64,000 bases of DNA from Microbacteriaceae bacterium VKM Ac-2855 (GTDB lineage: Bacteria; Actinomycetota; Actinomycetes; Actinomycetales; Microbacteriaceae): contig JABMLG010000002.1 of the NCBI GenBank assembly GCA_013204985.1, positions 558,001 to 622,000 on the forward strand. The letters run 5' to 3'. Under the pieces are notes generated by a model. It saw nothing but the letters and a program-made list of their open reading frames with translations. It did no database searches and was not told the origin of the DNA. Shown one piece after another: positions 1 through 8,319 of the stretch. Made by a program: the position numbers and the translations under genes. Numbering within the stretch: position 1 is the stretch's first letter; the number at the start of each line of letters is the position of its first letter.

Positions 1-653
1 GCTCGGTCGCACCCGATTCGTTCGCGGCCATCCCGCTCGAGATCTCGGTCGCTCCACTCGTGCGGCTCGTACGCCGCTATCGTCCGCACGTGATCGTCGC
101 CTACGACGAGAACGGCGGCTATCCGCATCCCGACCACATCCGTTCGCACGAGGTCGCCGTCGCCGCCTTCCGAGACGCCGCCGATCCCGAGCGCTATCCG
201 GACCTGGGCGAGCCGTGGGCGGTCGCCAAACTCTATTACGATCGCGTTTTCAGCGGCGATCGGATGCGCGCGATCCGGGCCGGTGTCGCAGCGGTGAACC
301 CGGAGGACTCGCGGCTCGAAATGTTCGAGAAGATGCTCGAGCGGATCGGCGACGCGCCCTCTCTCGCGACCACCCGCGTCGACGTGGCCGACTTCTTCGG
401 CCCCAGGGACGACGCGTTGCGAGCGCACGCGAGTCAAGTTGCTCCTGACAGCCCGTTCTTCTTCTTCCCGCACGAACTGCTGCGGGCTGCTTGGCCCTCC
501 GACGATTTCCAACTCGTTCAGAGCCGCGTCGCCTCGACTCTGCCCGAAACCGATCTGTTCGCCGGTGTCGACCCCGACGCCCGTTACCCGCTCGCCGCGC
601 ACGCGATCGCCACCCCCGTCACCACGAATCCTTCGGAGAACGAGTCCGTATGA
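1..653 (+). CDS. mca: Mycothiol conjugate amidase Mca / PIG-L family deacetylase, 3' part
   Basis: The reading frame is already open at the left edge (first full codon at base 3), so the start lies outside the window; 216 C-terminal residues are visible of about 290 usual. The Zn-dependent PIG-L deacetylase family is recognised by DENGGYPHPDH, where the histidines belong to the metal-binding HPDH motif. Mca cleaves mycothiol S-conjugates in the cytoplasm so that the mercapturic acid can be exported, a detoxification route found only in mycothiol-making actinobacteria. The stop codon overlaps the ATG of the next gene (ATGA at 650-653), implying translational coupling. A related deacetylase such as MshB is possible, but the order mca, small membrane protein, hemolysin III, isoprenyl transferase favours Mca. 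Confidence 0.85.
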   Translation, partial: SVAPDSFAAIPLEISVAPLVRLVRRYRPHVIVAYDENGGYPHPDHIRSHEVAVAAFRDAADPERYPDLGEPWAVAKLYYDRVFSGDRMRAIRAGVAAVNPEDSRLEMFEKMLERIGDAPSLATTRVDVADFFGPRDDALRAHASQVAPDSPFFFFPHELLRAAWPSDDFQLVQSRVASTLPETDLFAGVDPDARYPLAAHAIATPVTTNPSENESV

Positions 654-895
654 CCGCCACCGACCTCGCCCTCACCGCCTTCGTGCGGTTGTCGGCCGCC
701 ACGCCGTCGCCGGCTCCGGATTTCAACGAGGACACCGTCACGCCGGGGCTCATCGGCTTCATCGTGATGTTCCTCATCGCGGTCGCCGCCGTGCTCCTCG
801 CGCTCGACATGGTGCGCCGTGTCCGTCGCACGACCTATCGGGCCCAGGTCACGGAGCAACTCGAGAAGGAGCAGTCCGACTCCGCCGGAAACTAG
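650..895 (+). CDS. Small single-pass membrane protein following mca
   Basis: This 81-residue protein starts at an ATG overlapping the mca stop codon. Residues 33-53 (GLIGFIVMFLIAVAAVLLAL) form one transmembrane helix, followed by a basic stretch (RRVRR) and a charged tail, so the C-terminus should face the cytoplasm. The function is unknown. A protein of similar size and topology sits directly after mca in other actinobacteria (Rv1083 in M. tuberculosis, from memory), so the pair looks like a conserved two-gene unit. Nothing in the sequence suggests catalysis; a membrane partner for the mycothiol-conjugate system is only inference. Confidence 0.8.
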   Translation: MTATDLALTAFVRLSAATPSPAPDFNEDTVTPGLIGFIVMFLIAVAAVLLALDMVRRVRRTTYRAQVTEQLEKEQSDSAGN

Positions 896-971
896 GCCGC
901 CGGAACTCGTCGATCCCGTTCCGTCGGAGCGAACGGGGGGCGTTGAATGGAATTCTCGAGGGAGGTTTTCC

Positions 972-1859
972 ATGCGTATCGCTGTTACGACTCCGACGGG
1001 CAACGTGGGCTCGCGCGTCGTCCGGCTGCTGGTGCAGTCGGGCGTGCGTCCGGTCGTGCTGGCGCGAGATCCGGCGCGATTGGGCTCCGAGCTGATCGAG
1101 CTCGTCGACGCGGTGGTGTGCGATCAGGGAGATGAGCACGCGGTGATCGCCGCGACCACCGGCGTCGACGCCCTGTTCTGGGTCGACCCGCCGACGACGG
1201 ATGCGGATCCGGTGGCCGGTCACGCCCGGATGGGAGCGTCGGTGTCCGCCGCGATCCGGGCCAACCGCATCCCGCGGGTGGTCTTTCTGAGCAGTGTCGG
1301 AGCCGAGCTGCGTGGGGGAGCGGGCGAGATCGACGGTCTCGCACGCACGGAGCAGTTCCTCGACGCGTCGGGCGCGGCCGTTCTGCACCTGCGCTGCGGC
1401 TACTTCTTCAGCAATCTGCTCCTCGATGTGGAGGCTCTGCGCAACGGCGATCTGACGACGGCCGCCGACATCCACCGTCCGATGCCATGGGTGGACCCGC
1501 GCGATGTCGGCGACGTCGTCGCGGGGCGACTCCTGTCCACCGACTGGGACGGACGCGAGGTGCAGGCCGTGCACGGCCCTGAAGACCTCTCGTTCGTGCG
1601 AGTGGCCGAGATCCTGAGCGAGGCGACGGGGCGACCGTTCCGCGCCCGTCACGTCGCCGCGGACGCCTTGCGGGCGCAGTTGCTCGGCGCCGGAATGACA
1701 CCGGAGCAGGCTGATGGCGTCGTCGGGATGTCGACCGGCATGCTCGACGTCACCCCGGAGCAGCGGCGATCGGTGTTGACGACGACACCGTCGACGCTCG
1801 CCGGCTGGGCGCACTCCGTTCTGCGCCCGCTGCTCGCGGAGACGACTCCGCCGTCGTAG
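972..1859 (+). CDS. NmrA-like NAD(P)-binding oxidoreductase
   Basis: A 295-residue protein of the NmrA/atypical short-chain dehydrogenase type. The N-terminus MRIAVTTPTGNVGSRV holds the GxxGxxG-type Rossmann loop, and RVVFLSSVGAE near residues 94-104 is the usual strand-4 motif. The length fits the NAD(P)H:quinone oxidoreductase/azoreductase-like NmrA group, which bind NADP(H) and act as reductases or redox sensors. The ATG at 972 is preceded by GGAGG at 960-964 with about 7 nt spacing, which fixes the start; longer in-frame extensions run into the preceding gene and are unlikely. The substrate cannot be told. No operon partner is evident, since the next gene is on the opposite strand. Confidence 0.8.
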   Translation: MRIAVTTPTGNVGSRVVRLLVQSGVRPVVLARDPARLGSELIELVDAVVCDQGDEHAVIAATTGVDALFWVDPPTTDADPVAGHARMGASVSAAIRANRIPRVVFLSSVGAELRGGAGEIDGLARTEQFLDASGAAVLHLRCGYFFSNLLLDVEALRNGDLTTAADIHRPMPWVDPRDVGDVVAGRLLSTDWDGREVQAVHGPEDLSFVRVAEILSEATGRPFRARHVAADALRAQLLGAGMTPEQADGVVGMSTGMLDVTPEQRRSVLTTTPSTLAGWAHSVLRPLLAETTPPS

Positions 1860-1860
1860 G

Positions 1861-1914
1861 CGACTCAGCCGTTATCGGCGATTCAGCCGTTGTCGACGAT
1901 TCAGCCATTGTAGG
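1861..1914. repeat. Three tandem 18-bp units spanning the hemolysin III stop codon
   Basis: Three 18-bp units lie head to tail at 1861-1878, 1879-1896 and 1897-1914, with the shared core CGAYTCAGCCRTTRT. The minus-strand gene ends inside the third unit (stop at 1901-1903), so each downstream unit supplies another in-frame TGA. Confidence 0.8.
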
Positions 1915-2602
1915 CGGGTGCCAGCGAGATCAGCAGCGCTGCGGTCCAGTGGCAGAGGAACGCGATCAGGGTCAGGGCATGGAAGATCTCGTGGAAACCG
2001 AAATGCCCCGGGATGGGGTTGGGGCGTTTGAAGCCGTAGACGATCGCGCCGATCGTGTAGCAGAGGCCCCCCACGAGAACGAGCACCATCATCGCCGCAT
2101 TCGCGTCGAACAGCGGCACGATGTAGATGAGTGAGGCGTAGCCGAGCACCAGGTACAGCGGCACGTACAGCCACCGCGGGGCGTGGATCCAGAACACGCG
2201 GAAGCCGATACCGAGCAGCGCGCCCGACCAGACGAGCCACAGCAGCAGAGTGCCCTGTGCGGGCGGGAGCGCCAGCACGGCGAGCGGGGTGTAGGTGCCC
2301 GCGATCAGCAGGAAGATGTTGGCGTGGTCGATGCGCTTCAGGATCACCTTCGTGCGCGGCTTCCAGTCGAAGCGGTGATAGAGCGCCGAGTTGCCGAAGA
2401 GCAGCAGCGAGGTGGTCATGAACACGGCCGCGGCCCATGTGGCGGCGGAGCCTTCCGCGAGGCTGATCAACACGATCCCGAGGATGATCGCCAACGGGAA
2501 CGTCCCGGCATGGATCCATCCGCGCCAGGTCGGACGCGCCTCACTCGGCGGATGCGCGATCGCGTCGTCCACCAGGGGGATGTTGGGCAGATCGGCGCTC
2601 AT
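1901..2602 (-). CDS. Hemolysin III family membrane protein (PAQR/YqfA type)
   Basis: The 233-residue product has about seven hydrophobic helices and the conserved polar motifs of the hemolysin III/PAQR superfamily: SALYHRFDW near residue 75, HANIFLLIAGTYTP in the next helix and HFGFHEIFHALTL near the C-terminus. Their Ser/His residues are thought to bind zinc as in the adiponectin-receptor hydrolases. Despite the name, most bacterial members are not proven haemolysins. The start is set at ATG 2602 because a TATCCT box (minus strand, 2609-2614) lies exactly 6 nt upstream, suggesting a leaderless message. The gene sits between the mca pair and the isoprenyl transferase, as in other actinobacteria. 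The 3' end carries an 18-bp triplication. Confidence 0.85.
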   Translation of the reverse strand: MSADLPNIPLVDDAIAHPPSEARPTWRGWIHAGTFPLAIILGIVLISLAEGSAATWAAAVFMTTSLLLFGNSALYHRFDWKPRTKVILKRIDHANIFLLIAGTYTPLAVLALPPAQGTLLLWLVWSGALLGIGFRVFWIHAPRWLYVPLYLVLGYASLIYIVPLFDANAAMMVLVLVGGLCYTIGAIVYGFKRPNPIPGHFGFHEIFHALTLIAFLCHWTAALLISLAPAYNG

Positions 2603-2742
2603 CGGGCCAGGATACGGCGCCGCGCATGCCGGTGGCTGAATTCGCACGCGGTGCGGGAGGGCGCGACGAGGCCGAGCGACCGGAACGGGGGACGAAGACG
2701 TCGCTCGCCGCCGTCCATGGACATTTCGGCTACCGTAGCCGT

Positions 2743-3528
2743 GTGCCGAAGCGGAGAGTGCCTGACGGGAGAGATCTGCTCTACGGGCTCTACCAGAAAC
2801 GGCTGCGGGCGAGTCTGCGGCCCGATGGGTTGCCGCATCACGTCGCGATGATCATCGATGGCAATCGGCGCTGGGCCAAACAGCGCGCTTACGAGACCGC
2901 AGCCCATGGGCATCGCGCGGGCGCGGCGAAGATGCAGGAATTCTTGCGCTGGTGCGACGATCTGGGCGTCGCCCACGTCACGCTGTATCTGCTCTCCCAG
3001 GACAATCTGAAGGCGCGCGACAGCGACGAGCTGGCCGAGCTGGTCGAGATCATCGCCGATCTCGCGGAGGAGCTCTCGCACTATCCGAACTGGCGCGTGC
3101 AGCACGTCGGCTCCGACAAGGGGCTGCCGGATTCGCTCGTCGCCGCCCTCGACGACGCGGAGGATCTCACGGCGGGCAACACCGGCCTGCACATCAATCT
3201 CGCCGTCGGTTACGGCGGTCGACACGAGATCGCGGATGCGATGCGCAGCATCCTCGCCGAGCACGGCAAGCTCGGCAGCTCGCTCGAAGAGGTCTCCGAG
3301 CTGCTCACGCCCGAGCTGATCGGCGAGCACCTGTACACCAGTGGTCAGCCCGATCCCGACCTGGTGATCCGCACCTCGGGCGAACAGCGCCTCTCGGACT
3401 TCATGCTCTGGCAGAGCGCGCACAGCGAGTTCTACTTCATGGAGGCACTCGGCCCCGACATCCGCGAGGTCGACTTCCTCCGTGCGCTGCGCGACTACGC
3501 CCGCCGCCACCGCCGCTTCGGCAGCTGA
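2743..3528 (+). CDS. uppS: Cis-prenyl (isoprenyl) transferase
   Basis: A 261-residue enzyme that condenses isopentenyl diphosphate onto an allylic diphosphate in the cis configuration. The motif MIIDGNRRWAKQ at 36-47 carries the catalytic Asp39, GHRAG follows, and RTSGEQRLSDFMLWQ near the C-terminus is the second family signature. The start is GTG 2743: TACCGT at 2731-2736 precedes it by exactly 6 nt (leaderless), whereas an upstream in-frame ATG at 2626 would overlap the divergent hemolysin gene's promoter. Chain length is uncertain: the syntenic M. tuberculosis Rv1086 makes a short Z-farnesyl product, while other members make the decaprenyl/undecaprenyl wall carrier. Confidence 0.88.
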   Translation: MPKRRVPDGRDLLYGLYQKRLRASLRPDGLPHHVAMIIDGNRRWAKQRAYETAAHGHRAGAAKMQEFLRWCDDLGVAHVTLYLLSQDNLKARDSDELAELVEIIADLAEELSHYPNWRVQHVGSDKGLPDSLVAALDDAEDLTAGNTGLHINLAVGYGGRHEIADAMRSILAEHGKLGSSLEEVSELLTPELIGEHLYTSGQPDPDLVIRTSGEQRLSDFMLWQSAHSEFYFMEALGPDIREVDFLRALRDYARRHRRFGS

Positions 3529-3559
3529 TCCCGACCAGACCACGACCGGAAGGCCCGCC

Positions 3560-4723
3560 ATGACCACCGACCTCGTTCTGACGAGCGACCCCGAACGGGC
3601 GGCGACGGCCCTGCAGAGTTACATCGAGAGCTTCGACGAGGATCCCGGCTATCTCGATTTCGGTCGCGTCGGCCCGATCGGTACGACCGTCATCGAGGAG
3701 CAGAACGCGGCGACAGAAATGCTCGCCCGCGCTCGCCACGGCAGCTTCGACGAACTCTTCCGGCAGGATGCGCGAGTGCGGGAAGCGGTCGGCGCGCTGA
3801 CGCGCTTCCCCGCCGAGCAGATCGTCTTCCAACCGAACACCTCGACGGGGCTGATGCACGCCATGTTCGGGTTGACCGGGGGCGTGCTGCTCTCGGCGGC
3901 CGAGTTCCCGAGTGTGACCTTTCCCGCAGTGCGGGCGGCGCAGGCGCTCGGGGTCGTCGAACCGCTCTGGCTGCAGACCGAGCACGGCCGCGTGACTCCG
4001 GCGGAGATCCGTGCGCAGCTCACCTCCAAAGCCGTCGCCGTGGCGGTCAGCCTCGTGGATTCGCGCACCGGCTATCTCGCCGACCTCGACGGCATCCGTC
4101 AGGTGATCGGCGATCGGCTGCTGATCGTCGATGCGATTCAGGGGTTCGGCGTCGTCGATGCGCCCTACGAGGTCGCCGACATCGTGGTCTCCGGTGGCCA
4201 GAAGTGGTGCCGGGCCGGGTGGGGAACGGGCTTCATGGCGCTGAGTGAGCGCGCCATCGAACGTCTGACGCCGGTCTTCTCCGGCTTCACCGGCAGCGCC
4301 GTCGCCGAACCGTGGGACGCCGTGGGGGACCCGGTCCGTGCGGCGTCCGCCTACAGCGTGTCGAACCCGGATCCGATCGCGCAGGCGCGGTTCGCGGGGG
4401 CGCTGGAGGAGATCGCGGATGTGGGGGTCCCGATGATCAACACCGCGATGGCTCAGCGGGTCAGCGAGATCATCGACGTCGCCGACGAGTTCGGCATCAG
4501 TGTGGTCAGCTCGCGAGACGAGAGCGAACGAGCCGGCATCGTCGTCGTGCAGCCCGAGCCGGAGGAGCTGACTCCGCTCACGGCGAGCCTGCTCAACCAC
4601 GGCGTGACGGCCCGCATCCGCCCGACCACCGTGCGTCTCAGCGCGCACGCCTCGACCTCCGACGACACCATCGCCGCTCTGCGTGCCGCGCTCACCTCGG
4701 CCGCATCCGGCGTCGCCTACTGA
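3560..4723 (+). CDS. Class V aminotransferase-fold PLP enzyme
   Basis: A 387-residue fold-type I PLP protein. SGGQKWCRAGWGTGF places the Schiff-base lysine at about 215, and LIVDAIQGFG supplies the Asp (191) that pairs with the pyridine nitrogen. These are the class V aminotransferase/NifS-like hallmarks, but no cysteine-desulfurase active-site loop is evident. Family members include serine/alanine-glyoxylate aminotransferases and kynureninase-like enzymes; the substrate here cannot be assigned. The ATG at 3560 lies 31 bases after uppS and follows a purine-rich GGAAGG (3548-3553), so co-transcription with uppS is likely. Confidence 0.8.
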   Translation: MTTDLVLTSDPERAATALQSYIESFDEDPGYLDFGRVGPIGTTVIEEQNAATEMLARARHGSFDELFRQDARVREAVGALTRFPAEQIVFQPNTSTGLMHAMFGLTGGVLLSAAEFPSVTFPAVRAAQALGVVEPLWLQTEHGRVTPAEIRAQLTSKAVAVAVSLVDSRTGYLADLDGIRQVIGDRLLIVDAIQGFGVVDAPYEVADIVVSGGQKWCRAGWGTGFMALSERAIERLTPVFSGFTGSAVAEPWDAVGDPVRAASAYSVSNPDPIAQARFAGALEEIADVGVPMINTAMAQRVSEIIDVADEFGISVVSSRDESERAGIVVVQPEPEELTPLTASLLNHGVTARIRPTTVRLSAHASTSDDTIAALRAALTSAASGVAY

Positions 4724-4828
4724 GCCCGCCCGCCCCTCACCCCTTTTTGCGAGGGACCCCTTCTCGGTTCGAGGGCGCCCCGCTCGCGGGCGCCGTCGTG
4801 CCGAGCGCGGGCCCCTCGCAGGCGGATC

Positions 4829-4861
4829 GGTCAGCTTCCGTTCACACAGTGGTTACACGGG
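4829..4861 (+). promoter_or_regulatory. PHO-box-like triple 11-bp direct repeat upstream of phoH
   Basis: Three contiguous 11-mers occur in register: GGTCAGCTTCC (4829), GTTCACACAGT (4840) and GGTTACACGGG (4851). The second and third each match about nine positions of the actinobacterial PhoP direct-repeat consensus G(G/T)TCAYYYR(G/C)G, and the first is weaker. They lie about 200 bp upstream of phoH, whose family is named for phosphate-starvation induction. The rest of the 341-base gap 4724-5064 shows no gene; its central part (4850-4980) is less GC-rich than its neighbours and lacks third-position bias. Confidence 0.5.
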
Positions 4862-5064
4862 TGATGCCAGTTGAAACACACGGCTGTCATTCCAGGGGTT
4901 ATGTTCTACACATCGGGCACAGCGCCCGATCGGGACGGCCACATAAGTACGGCCCGATATCGCGTATTCCGAAAGGGAGTGCGCGGTGCGACTCGCACCG
5001 ACCGGCCGTCACGGATGATTGATTGAGCCGGGCGCGTTGCCGCCCCGGGGTGTGGAGAGTCGTC

Positions 5065-6447
5065 GTGACAGTTCCAGAGGCCATGGATTCGCAGCTCAAC
5101 GAGCGTTCGAGCGTGCATCGTCACGAGCAACACGGGACGCCGAATCCGACCCAACAGCTCCAACGCACGTACGTGCTCGACACCTCGGTGCTGCTGTCGG
5201 ATCCGAAAGCCATGTTCCGCTTCGCCGAGCACGCGGTCGTACTCCCTGTCGTCGTGATCAGCGAGCTCGAGGGCAAGCGCAACGATCCCGAGATCGGCTA
5301 TTTCGCCCGTCAGGCCCTGCGCAACCTCGACGAGCTGCGCGTGCAGCACGAGCGTCTCGACTTCCCGATCGCGGTCGGCGAGGGCGGTTCGCTGCGAGTG
5401 GAGCTCAACCACTCGAACATGTCCGTGCTGCCCTCGGGCATGCAGATGGGCGACAACGACGCCCGCATCCTGGCCGTCGCGATGAACCTCAAGGCGGAGG
5501 GCGCCGAGGTCGTCGTCGTCTCCAAGGACATGCCGATGCGTGTCAAGGCCGCCTCGATCGGTATTCCGGCCGAGGAGTACCTCGCCGAACTCGCCGTCGA
5601 CAGCGGCTGGACCGGGATGGACGACATCACGCTCTCCGCGTCGGCGATGAGCGAGCTGTACGACCGCGAGCGCCTCAGCACCGACGAGGTCTCCGGCATC
5701 CCGATCAACACCGGTCTCGTGGTGCACTCCGACCGCGGCTCCGCGCTGGCGAGGGTCACCGGCAAGCGCGAAATCGTGCTGGTGCGCGGCGATCGCGACG
5801 TTTTCGGCCTGCACGGCCGCTCAGCGGAGCAGCGCCTCGCGATCGACCTGCTGCTCGATCAAGAGGTCGGTATCGTCTCACTCGGTGGCCGCGCCGGCAC
5901 TGGCAAGTCGGCTCTCGCACTGTGCGCGGGTCTCGAGGCGGTTCTCGAGAAGCGCCAGCACAAGAAGATCATGGTCTTCCGGCCGCTGTACGCCGTCGGA
6001 GGCCAAGACCTCGGTTTCCTGCCGGGTGACGCCGCTGAGAAGATGAACCCGTGGGCGCAGGCGGTCTTCGACACGCTGGGCGCACTCGTCTCTCAGAACG
6101 TGCTCGACGAGGTGATCGAGCGCGGAATGCTCGAGGTGCTGCCCCTCACGCACATCCGCGGTCGCTCCTTGCACGATGCATTCGTGATCGTCGATGAGGC
6201 GCAGTCGCTCGAGCGCAACGTGCTGCTCACCGTGCTCTCGCGGGTCGGTCAGAACTCGCGCGTCGTGCTCACCCACGACGTCGCGCAGCGCGACAATCTG
6301 CGCGTCGGCCGGCACGACGGTGTCGCCTCGGTGATCGAGACGCTGAAGGGCCACCCGCTCTTCGCGCACGTCACGCTCACGCGGTCCGAGCGCAGCGCCA
6401 TCGCGGCCCTCGTGACCGAGATGCTGGAGTCGAACGAGCTGATGTGA
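5065..6447 (+). CDS. phoH: PhoH2-type PIN-domain / PhoH ATPase
   Basis: A 460-residue fusion of an N-terminal PIN RNase domain (YVLDTSVLL with Asp39, through about residue 160) to a PhoH P-loop ATPase (Walker [10 protein letters not shown] near 274-282, Walker B VIVDEAQS near 375). In mycobacteria such PhoH2 proteins unwind and cleave RNA in an ATP-dependent way. GTG 5065 is chosen because GGAGAG (5054-5059) lies 5 nt upstream; ATG 5083 and TTG 5023 are alternatives, and an in-frame stop at 5020 limits any longer start. Mycobacterial phoH2 has a small antitoxin-like ORF in front. A short open frame exists here (from about 4864 to 5022) but lacks coding bias, so I do not call it. A PHO-box-like element lies upstream. 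Confidence 0.88.
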   Translation: MTVPEAMDSQLNERSSVHRHEQHGTPNPTQQLQRTYVLDTSVLLSDPKAMFRFAEHAVVLPVVVISELEGKRNDPEIGYFARQALRNLDELRVQHERLDFPIAVGEGGSLRVELNHSNMSVLPSGMQMGDNDARILAVAMNLKAEGAEVVVVSKDMPMRVKAASIGIPAEEYLAELAVDSGWTGMDDITLSASAMSELYDRERLSTDEVSGIPINTGLVVHSDRGSALARVTGKREIVLVRGDRDVFGLHGRSAEQRLAIDLLLDQEVGIVSLGGRAGTGKSALALCAGLEAVLEKRQHKKIMVFRPLYAVGGQDLGFLPGDAAEKMNPWAQAVFDTLGALVSQNVLDEVIERGMLEVLPLTHIRGRSLHDAFVIVDEAQSLERNVLLTVLSRVGQNSRVVLTHDVAQRDNLRVGRHDGVASVIETLKGHPLFAHVTLTRSERSAIAALVTEMLESNELM

Positions 6448-6518
6448 GGCGGGGTCGTCACCGCGCCGCCTCCTCGCTGAAGGGGACGCGGTGGCGAACC
6501 TCTCCATAAGCTGGGTGC

Positions 6519-7667
6519 ATGAGCATCCTCAGCGACGAGCTGATCGAGCGGATCCGCGCTCGCGCAGCCGGGCACGACGCGGACAACACGTTCTTCCACG
6601 ACGACCTCGCCGAATTGCGTGATGCCGGCTACCTGCGGATGTTCGCGCCGATCGAGCGCGGTGGTCTCGGTCTCGGGCTCGAGCAGGTCGCGCGCGAGCA
6701 GATCCGGCTGGCCGGCGCGGCGCCCGCGACCGCGCTCGCGGTCAACATGCACCTGGTCTGGACCGGCGTCGCCAAGACGCTCGCCGATCGCGGCGACGAC
6801 TCGCTCGCCTGGCTGCTCGATGACGCCGTCGCGGGGGAGGTGTTCGCGTTCGGCATCAGTGAGGCGGGCAACGACCTCGTCCTGTTCGACTCCCGCACGA
6901 CAGCCGAGCCGCTCGCAGACGGTGGCTATCGATTCACCGGTACGAAGACCTTCACATCGCTCTCCCCGGCGTGGACGCGCCTCGGTGTCTTCGGCCGCGA
7001 CGACAGCGATCCGGAATCGCCGCGTCTCGTCCACGCGTTCATCGACCGCGATCAGCCCGGCTGGTCGATGCGGCAGGACTGGGACACGCTCGGCATGCGG
7101 GCGTCGCAGTCGAACAGCACGATCCTCGACGGCGTCGTCGCCCGGCCCGAGCGGGTGTTCCGTTCGCTGCCGGTCGGGCCGAGCGCGGATCCGCTGGTGT
7201 TCGCCATCTTCGCGAACTTCGAGGTGCTTCTCGGCGCGGTCTACACCGGTATCGCCGAGAGGGCACTGACGCTCGCTGTCGAGGCCGCGCGTCGACGCAC
7301 GTCGATGAAGAACGCCGGACGTTCGTACGCGGACGACTCCGACATCCGCTGGCGTGTGGCGGAGGCGGCGATCGAGCTCGACGGTCTGTATCCGCAGGTC
7401 TTCTCGGCGGCGGCGGATGTGGATGGCCTCGTGAACCACGGTCCGGCGTGGTTCCCGAAGCTGGTGGGCGTGAAGATCCGCTGCACCGAGGCTGCTCTGA
7501 GCATCGTGCAGAAAGCGGTGAGGGTCGCGGGTGGCTCGGCGTATTCGTCGTCGAACGAGTTGTCGCGTCTCTACCGCGATGTCCTGGCCGGACTGTTCCA
7601 CCCGTCCGACGACGAATCGGCGCACAACACTTTCGCCAACGCCTGGTTGGGCCCGATCGCCGACTGA
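6519..7667 (+). CDS. Acyl-CoA dehydrogenase family flavoprotein
   Basis: A 382-residue protein with the three-part acyl-CoA dehydrogenase layout. It has a helical N-terminal domain (about 1-110), a central beta domain with the FAD-contacting FGISEAGND and GYRFTGTKTFTS motifs, and a C-terminal helical bundle ending ESAHNTFANAWLG. These FAD enzymes oxidise acyl-CoA to enoyl-CoA, but the family also includes nitroalkane oxidases and flavin-dependent monooxygenases. The usual catalytic Glu position is not obvious to me, so the substrate is open. The start is well fixed: TAAGCT at 6507-6512 followed by 6 nt and ATG 6519, a leaderless arrangement. No beta-oxidation partners are adjacent. Confidence 0.83.
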   Translation: MSILSDELIERIRARAAGHDADNTFFHDDLAELRDAGYLRMFAPIERGGLGLGLEQVAREQIRLAGAAPATALAVNMHLVWTGVAKTLADRGDDSLAWLLDDAVAGEVFAFGISEAGNDLVLFDSRTTAEPLADGGYRFTGTKTFTSLSPAWTRLGVFGRDDSDPESPRLVHAFIDRDQPGWSMRQDWDTLGMRASQSNSTILDGVVARPERVFRSLPVGPSADPLVFAIFANFEVLLGAVYTGIAERALTLAVEAARRRTSMKNAGRSYADDSDIRWRVAEAAIELDGLYPQVFSAAADVDGLVNHGPAWFPKLVGVKIRCTEAALSIVQKAVRVAGGSAYSSSNELSRLYRDVLAGLFHPSDDESAHNTFANAWLGPIAD

Positions 7668-7719
7668 GGCCTGTGGATAACTTCCGCGACCGTTTTCGGT
7701 TTTCGATTACGGTCGGCGG

Positions 7720-8232
7720 ATGCTCGCCACGACCACACCGGCTGATCGCCCGGTCTTCGTCCTCACCGGTTCGCTCCTCGCGGCGCTCGCAGTGCTCGCG
7801 TTCGGGCTCACCCCCGAGCTGATCCCCGCGCTGTACGTCGCCGGCGTGACCGCGCCGCTGTTCGCGATCGACGTGCGCGTGCAGCGGTTGCCGAACGCGC
7901 TGGTGCTGCCGGCGTACCCCCTGGTCGTGCTCTCGCTCGCACTGCAGCCGCATCCGCTCGGGGTCGCATCGCTCGCCGCGGGCGTGCTCGGGGTCTTCGG
8001 GCTGCTGAGCCTGGTGGGCGGCCTCGGCATGGGTGACGTCAAGCTGGTCGGCGTGCTCGCCGCCTCGCTCGGCATGCTCGGCTCGGGAACCGCTGTTGCC
8101 GGACTCGTCCTGCCGTTCCTCCTCGGCGGCGCGTGCGCCCTCGCGTTCCTCCTGTCGGGTCGGCGCGGTGACATCCCTTTCGGCCCGTTCCTCCTCGGGG
8201 GCTACTGGCTCGCCATCGCGCTGGTTCGCTGA
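7720..8232 (+). CDS. A24-type prepilin peptidase-like membrane protein
   Basis: A 170-residue, strongly hydrophobic protein with about five to six helices. The two aspartates of the type IV prepilin peptidase (TadV/CpaA) family are in FAIDVRVQRLPN and GLGMGDVKLVG; the latter is the GxGD motif typical of intramembrane aspartyl proteases. It lacks the N-methyltransferase domain of PilD, as Tad-system prepilin peptidases do. It would cut the leader of Flp/Tad-like pilins at the membrane, but no pilin or assembly gene lies in this window, so it may serve a distant cluster. TACGGT at 7708-7713 plus 6 nt gives a leaderless start at ATG 7720. Confidence 0.8.
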   Translation: MLATTTPADRPVFVLTGSLLAALAVLAFGLTPELIPALYVAGVTAPLFAIDVRVQRLPNALVLPAYPLVVLSLALQPHPLGVASLAAGVLGVFGLLSLVGGLGMGDVKLVGVLAASLGMLGSGTAVAGLVLPFLLGGACALAFLLSGRRGDIPFGPFLLGGYWLAIALVR

Positions 8233-8237
8233 ACCGA

Positions 8238-8303
8238 CAGGCCCCCTGATACGTGCGAGACCCCCCGCCGGAGCAGGGGGCCTCGCACGTATCAGGGGGC
8301 CTG
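8238..8303. terminator. Perfect 22-bp inverted repeat between convergent genes
   Basis: Arms at 8238-8259 and 8282-8303 are exact reverse complements (22 of 22), and the 22-nt loop contains its own C6/G5 stem. It separates the converging prepilin peptidase and fumC genes, so it should work as a bidirectional terminator, although neither side shows a long T run. Confidence 0.65.
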
Positions 8304-8319
8304 AGCCGGGTGGACGGGC

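Noticed and set aside
4864-5022. Small open frame before phoH that could be a phoAT-like antitoxin
   Set aside because: It lacks third-position G/C bias, has no clear ribosome-binding site and no recognisable similarity; more likely it is the untranslated leader and promoter region.
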